DNA of 64,000 nucleotides from Lactifluus volemus (lineage: Eukaryota > Basidiomycota > Agaricomycetes > Russulales > Russulaceae), in the NCBI GenBank assembly GCA_022376515.1, contig WTXI01000133.1, forward strand, positions 36,655 to 100,654, read 5' to 3'. Of this stretch, positions 59,775 to 64,000 are shown piece by piece. The translations under genes were made by a program, and so were the position numbers. The notes under the pieces were generated by a model. It saw nothing but the letters and a program-made list of their open reading frames with translations, was not told the origin of the DNA and did not search any database. Within the stretch, counting starts at the first letter, position 1, and every line of letters starts with the position of its first letter.

Positions 59775-61022
59775 ATGCTACCACGTCGCGCGCACACTCA
59801 CCCCGGAAACCGAGCCAAGGTTGTTTCGGTAAGCCGTGCTGGTCCCATTCTGTCCGCCGACTCATCAACCACAGACGCCTCCAGGACTAAGTATCACCAC
59901 GGGCATGTCGCCGTATGGCTTGGAGCCAAGCGACAGCAGCTCCTCAAGAACCTCCGTGCCGCGGCAGCACCGTTGGTCCGAGATAGTCCCGCCACAGACG
60001 GCGCTCACTTTCGTTGCAATGTATGATCCCGCGGAGGGCCTGCTCACGTTTTCTGGCGCGTCACTCCTGCCCTCCGAACCACCGACACCATCGACACCGC
60101 AGACGCCAACAACTGACATGTTTGACACCCCGGAGACGCCGACCACCCACGCCCCGATGCCGTGCACGCCTGCACCAAGCACGCTAGCGGACATGCAGAG
60201 CCTCCTGGATGCATACTTCCGCTCCACGGGCACTACAACCAATGTTGGGGTACCTGCGCGTGCATCATCTACGTTCGATGGCCTCCGGTGTGTCACACCC
60301 GAACCGAGAAATGCCCCAGCCGGGTGCGGGCGCGAGAAACCGCTCCCCGTGCGCCCGCCGCCGCCGCCGGACCGGGACAGTATCTTTGCATGGTCGTGGC
60401 TCGAGCATATGTCACCTGACGATCCACACGAGTCCTGGGGGGCGAGCAGGGATGGGGACGGGTGCGTGTATTGGCATCTGTGGCAGATAGCGGGTTCGTC
60501 AGTACCGGTTGTGACGATGCGCCGTGCAACGACGGTGACGATGGCGACTCGTTCTATTTCACGCCGCCTGAGCTGGAGGATCCGAACGAGGTGCGAACTG
60601 CCCCCCGAACCTTGTTTGTCTTTTTTTTTGACATTACGGATGCCCCTTTTTGACGACCGCAGTGCTCCGCATTCTCTGTGACGACAACGTCAACGTCTGA
60701 GTACATCGACGTGCCCGGCCGTGATTGCGAGTCCATCTGGTCAGCGAACGTTCTTGCGTACGCCTATCCTGCGAATGGCCAGACGCGTGCACAAACACAA
60801 CCGTCGTCGCCGGCGCATGCCCTATTGCACCCATGGCGCCTTCTCCGCGCACGGACATCGCACACGACATTCGCGGGGTCGCCGCACCGGCGAGCGTCAA
60901 GGGCGGCGAGCATGTTCGCCAAGCTCGGTCGATTCGGTTCGCGGGATGACAGCGAGCCGTGGATCTGTGTTGAGGTGGTCCACACCATAACCCAACGACC
61001 GCTGCGCGATTGCGATTGGTAA
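59775..61022 (+). CDS. Hypothetical Pro/Thr-rich protein
   Basis: Exon 1 (MLPRRAHTHPGNRAKVVS) joins through a GTAAGC intron (about 59829-59870) to TPPGLSITTGMSPYGLEPSD. Next comes a Pro/Thr-rich run (PPTPSTPQTP, DTPETPTT) with many minimal TP kinase sites and MQSLLDAYFRSTG. A later exon gives SFYFTPPELEDPNE, and after a GTGCGA intron (about 60591-60660) the tail ends EPWICVEVVHTITQRPL plus a few residues and stop at 61022. One joint near 60461-60485 would need an intron of only 25 bases, so the model is uncertain there. I do not recognise the family. It is probably a low-complexity regulatory or nuclear protein. Confidence 0.45.
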
Positions 61023-61376
61023 AGCAATGAATTGAGCTATTTTTAATCATGTCTGCTACTTTTTCGTCCGGCGCTGGGTTCCGCTGATAGCATTCATTTT
61101 TGTTTACTACGTTCATTCTTTCGCGTGTACATCTACACCTTTCTTCTTCTGACCTTCACAGGAATGATGATATATAATGGAGACGACGAAGATTTGAGAT
61201 GGAACGTGCCAGCTTGTATCAGAACGTAGATGGTGGTCTTGGGTTAGATATGAAACATAATTGATTTAATGCCATTTGGGAGGCCCTGAGGGGGTACAAA
61301 CAAGAAGGTATCGTTACGTATGTGAAGAGATAAAATGTAAACATCTGGCTGAGACAGTCTGCTGCACTCAAGTGGG

Positions 61377-62579
61377 CTAGTAGTATTGTTGTTCTTCAAT
61401 CCAGAAATCTGCTCACGATAGATCGATTCTGAGAACGAAAAGCTGCAAAGACTACTGGAGAGAGACGCACCTTCGGTAATACTCCGCCAGGCAAGATAAA
61501 GTACAACGACAGCCGCGGTTTCAAGCACTGTGGCGATGAAAGAGCCATCGATCTTGCGGTTGGATCCATCGCAGATTGGGCGGGAAAGGAGGAAGTAAGC
61601 GAGCTGTGAGAAGATAAAAAGGACAGCAGCAAGAACATAATAGACTAAAGGGCGCCGCTCGCGGAGGACGCTACTGACGATCCAAGTCATCAAAATGAAG
61701 TAAAGCAGTGCAGCACTGTAGTGGGGTGATGTCAAGCTTTTGATCACTCGGAAAGGTAAGAAGAGTGGGACACACGCGCCGGGCCATATCGAGGTGAGAA
61801 TAAAGAGGGCTGTGGAGTGCAAAGAGTCCTTCGGGTTTCCCGGCTCGAATGTGTTTGTGATGGTCAAAGCAACGTCAAGGGAGATGTACGTGGTGACGGC
61901 CATGAGGACCAGCGTGAGAAGGTAGAAGGGCTGAACACGTGGCGATTAGCGAATCATAGAAAAGAGATAATGGTTACGCACAATTAACGAGGATGGTGAA
62001 CCATCCTCGACGAGTTGAGTAGCGACCAAAGCGTTACCGAGGAGTGTCCAAAATAGGGCCACGACGGCACCTGCATGAAGGGCGGTGAAGACGACAAGGG
62101 CGGTGGAACCCTGCTTGAGAAAAGAGCCGGTGGTGAGAAGTTGGAGGGGAGGGTGAGGAGATAGGTGATGAGGAATGCACGGATCTCGATACGACCTGGG
62201 ATGGCGTTAAATGGCTTTAAAAAAAAAGTGAGATGGGCAACGTGCCGACAGCTGCCTTGCGATGGTGAGAGAGTGTGATGAGCCAGATGACAGCGAAGGA
62301 GCTGAAAGCGCAAGCGAGAATATTGGCACATTGCCGACTGAGTTTTCAAAACCAACAAGAGGAATCCCGCATTTTGGGTTGATGCCAACGGGGGCTGACG
62401 TTGTGTTGCAGAAGCACCGATGAGGAGTTCGGTGCATTGCGTTGGAGCTATTTCAAACATGTAGGTGAGTGGATAAGTGAAAAATAAAAGAGGGAACGGA
62501 CCTCGCGATAGAAGAGATTGCACCATGGATATGAAGGGGTACTTCTGCAGAGAGGTTCAAAGTCACCGAAACGGGTCAT
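61377..62579 (-). CDS. CHS7: Chs7-like chitin synthase export chaperone, with frame breaks
   Basis: The minus strand encodes the seven-helix ER chaperone needed to export chitin synthase III. The start (62579) reads MTRFGDFEPLCRSTPSYPWC. Then come CGIPLVGFENSVGNV, ANILACAFSSFAVIWLI, RIEIRAFLITYLLTLP, LQLLTTGSFLKQGSTALVVF and HAGAVVALFWTLLGNALVAT. The C-terminal half continues FILTSIWPGAAALLYFILMT, YYVLAAVLFIFSQLAYFLLS and KIDGSFIATVLETAAV, and ends SITEDFWIEEQQYY. Introns GTGTGT and GTGCGT in the C-terminal half are normal, and one further up seems to use a GC donor. However, the frame changes without an intron near 62326-62332 and near 62145-62150, and probably once between 62370 and 62460. 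Every segment is well conserved, so these are recent lesions or assembly indels. Confidence 0.75.
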
Positions 62580-62883
62580 CGTAGACGGGGGGAGTTGAGT
62601 TGCTAATTATAAGAGCTAGAGCTGGGAGAAATTTGAGTGGGCGTAAAGATCACATGGGGTTAGAGTACCTGAACGAGGCAAGTTTGAACTTGTATCCGTG
62701 CACAGCAGCGAATAAGTCACGAAAGGGTGAATGCTTAATGCCTAGGGATGATTGGTCCAAGACATGATCCACTTTACGCTCGGCCCATTGTTGTTGCCAT
62801 CGCAGCATCCAACGAAGCGATCATGTGCTCTTTGATTTGCGGCGCGTTCTCCGCGGCCAATTTACGTCGCACGTGACAAACCA

Positions 62884-64000
<1,117 letters not shown>

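Overview
This window is nuclear DNA of a filamentous basidiomycete, most likely an Agaricomycete. The evidence is dense genes cut by many short (about 45-80 base) GT-AG introns, single-copy fungal genes in order (MIS12, VPS29, MDM35, ATG14, GOLPH3/VPS74, CHS7, SMC5), and relics of membrane-protein families I know from Agaricomycetes (DUF6533, DUF6535). Nothing bacterial, organellar or viral was seen. Intron positions and family names come from reading translations by eye; no search was run.

Left arm, 1-14.5 kb: an accessory, partly decayed region. A small tandem array of DUF6533 membrane-protein genes (one deleted relic, one nearly complete copy) is followed by an intact zinc alcohol dehydrogenase, about 2.7 kb of decayed sequence, a short poly(A)-tailed retroposed insert with a 15-base target-site duplication, and an intact MFS exporter.

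Centre, 14.5-36.6 kb: the outstanding part. Two direct copies of a block of about 10.7 kb each carry a giant multi-exon gene and a small passenger gene. The giant product (about 2,300 residues) joins an N-terminal region with propeller-like blades, a VLIG-type large-GTPase domain, a long Cys/His-rich zinc-binding array and a C-terminal VWA domain with a complete MIDAS. Both giant genes read through. The passenger is a TMEM242-like mitochondrial membrane protein, intact in copy B and broken by three lesions in copy A. A broken DUF6535 gene lies just past copy B.

Right arm, 37-64 kb: core eukaryotic genes, many in endomembrane traffic and cytoskeleton: MIS12 (kinetochore), VPS29 (retromer) divergent with MDM35 (mitochondrial phospholipid transfer), a Zn2Cys6 regulator, a roadblock dynein light chain divergent with ATG14 (autophagy PI3-kinase), an EH-like proline-rich protein, GOLPH3/VPS74, an intron-bearing tRNA-Trp, an unrecognised Pro/Thr-rich gene, a CHS7-like chitin synthase chaperone with frame breaks, and the 5' part of SMC5 running off the end. 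Gene-poor gaps at 41.5-44.2, 45.6-47.4, 49.7-52.4 and 55.1-56.4 kb hold only homopolymer tracts and coding-like scraps.
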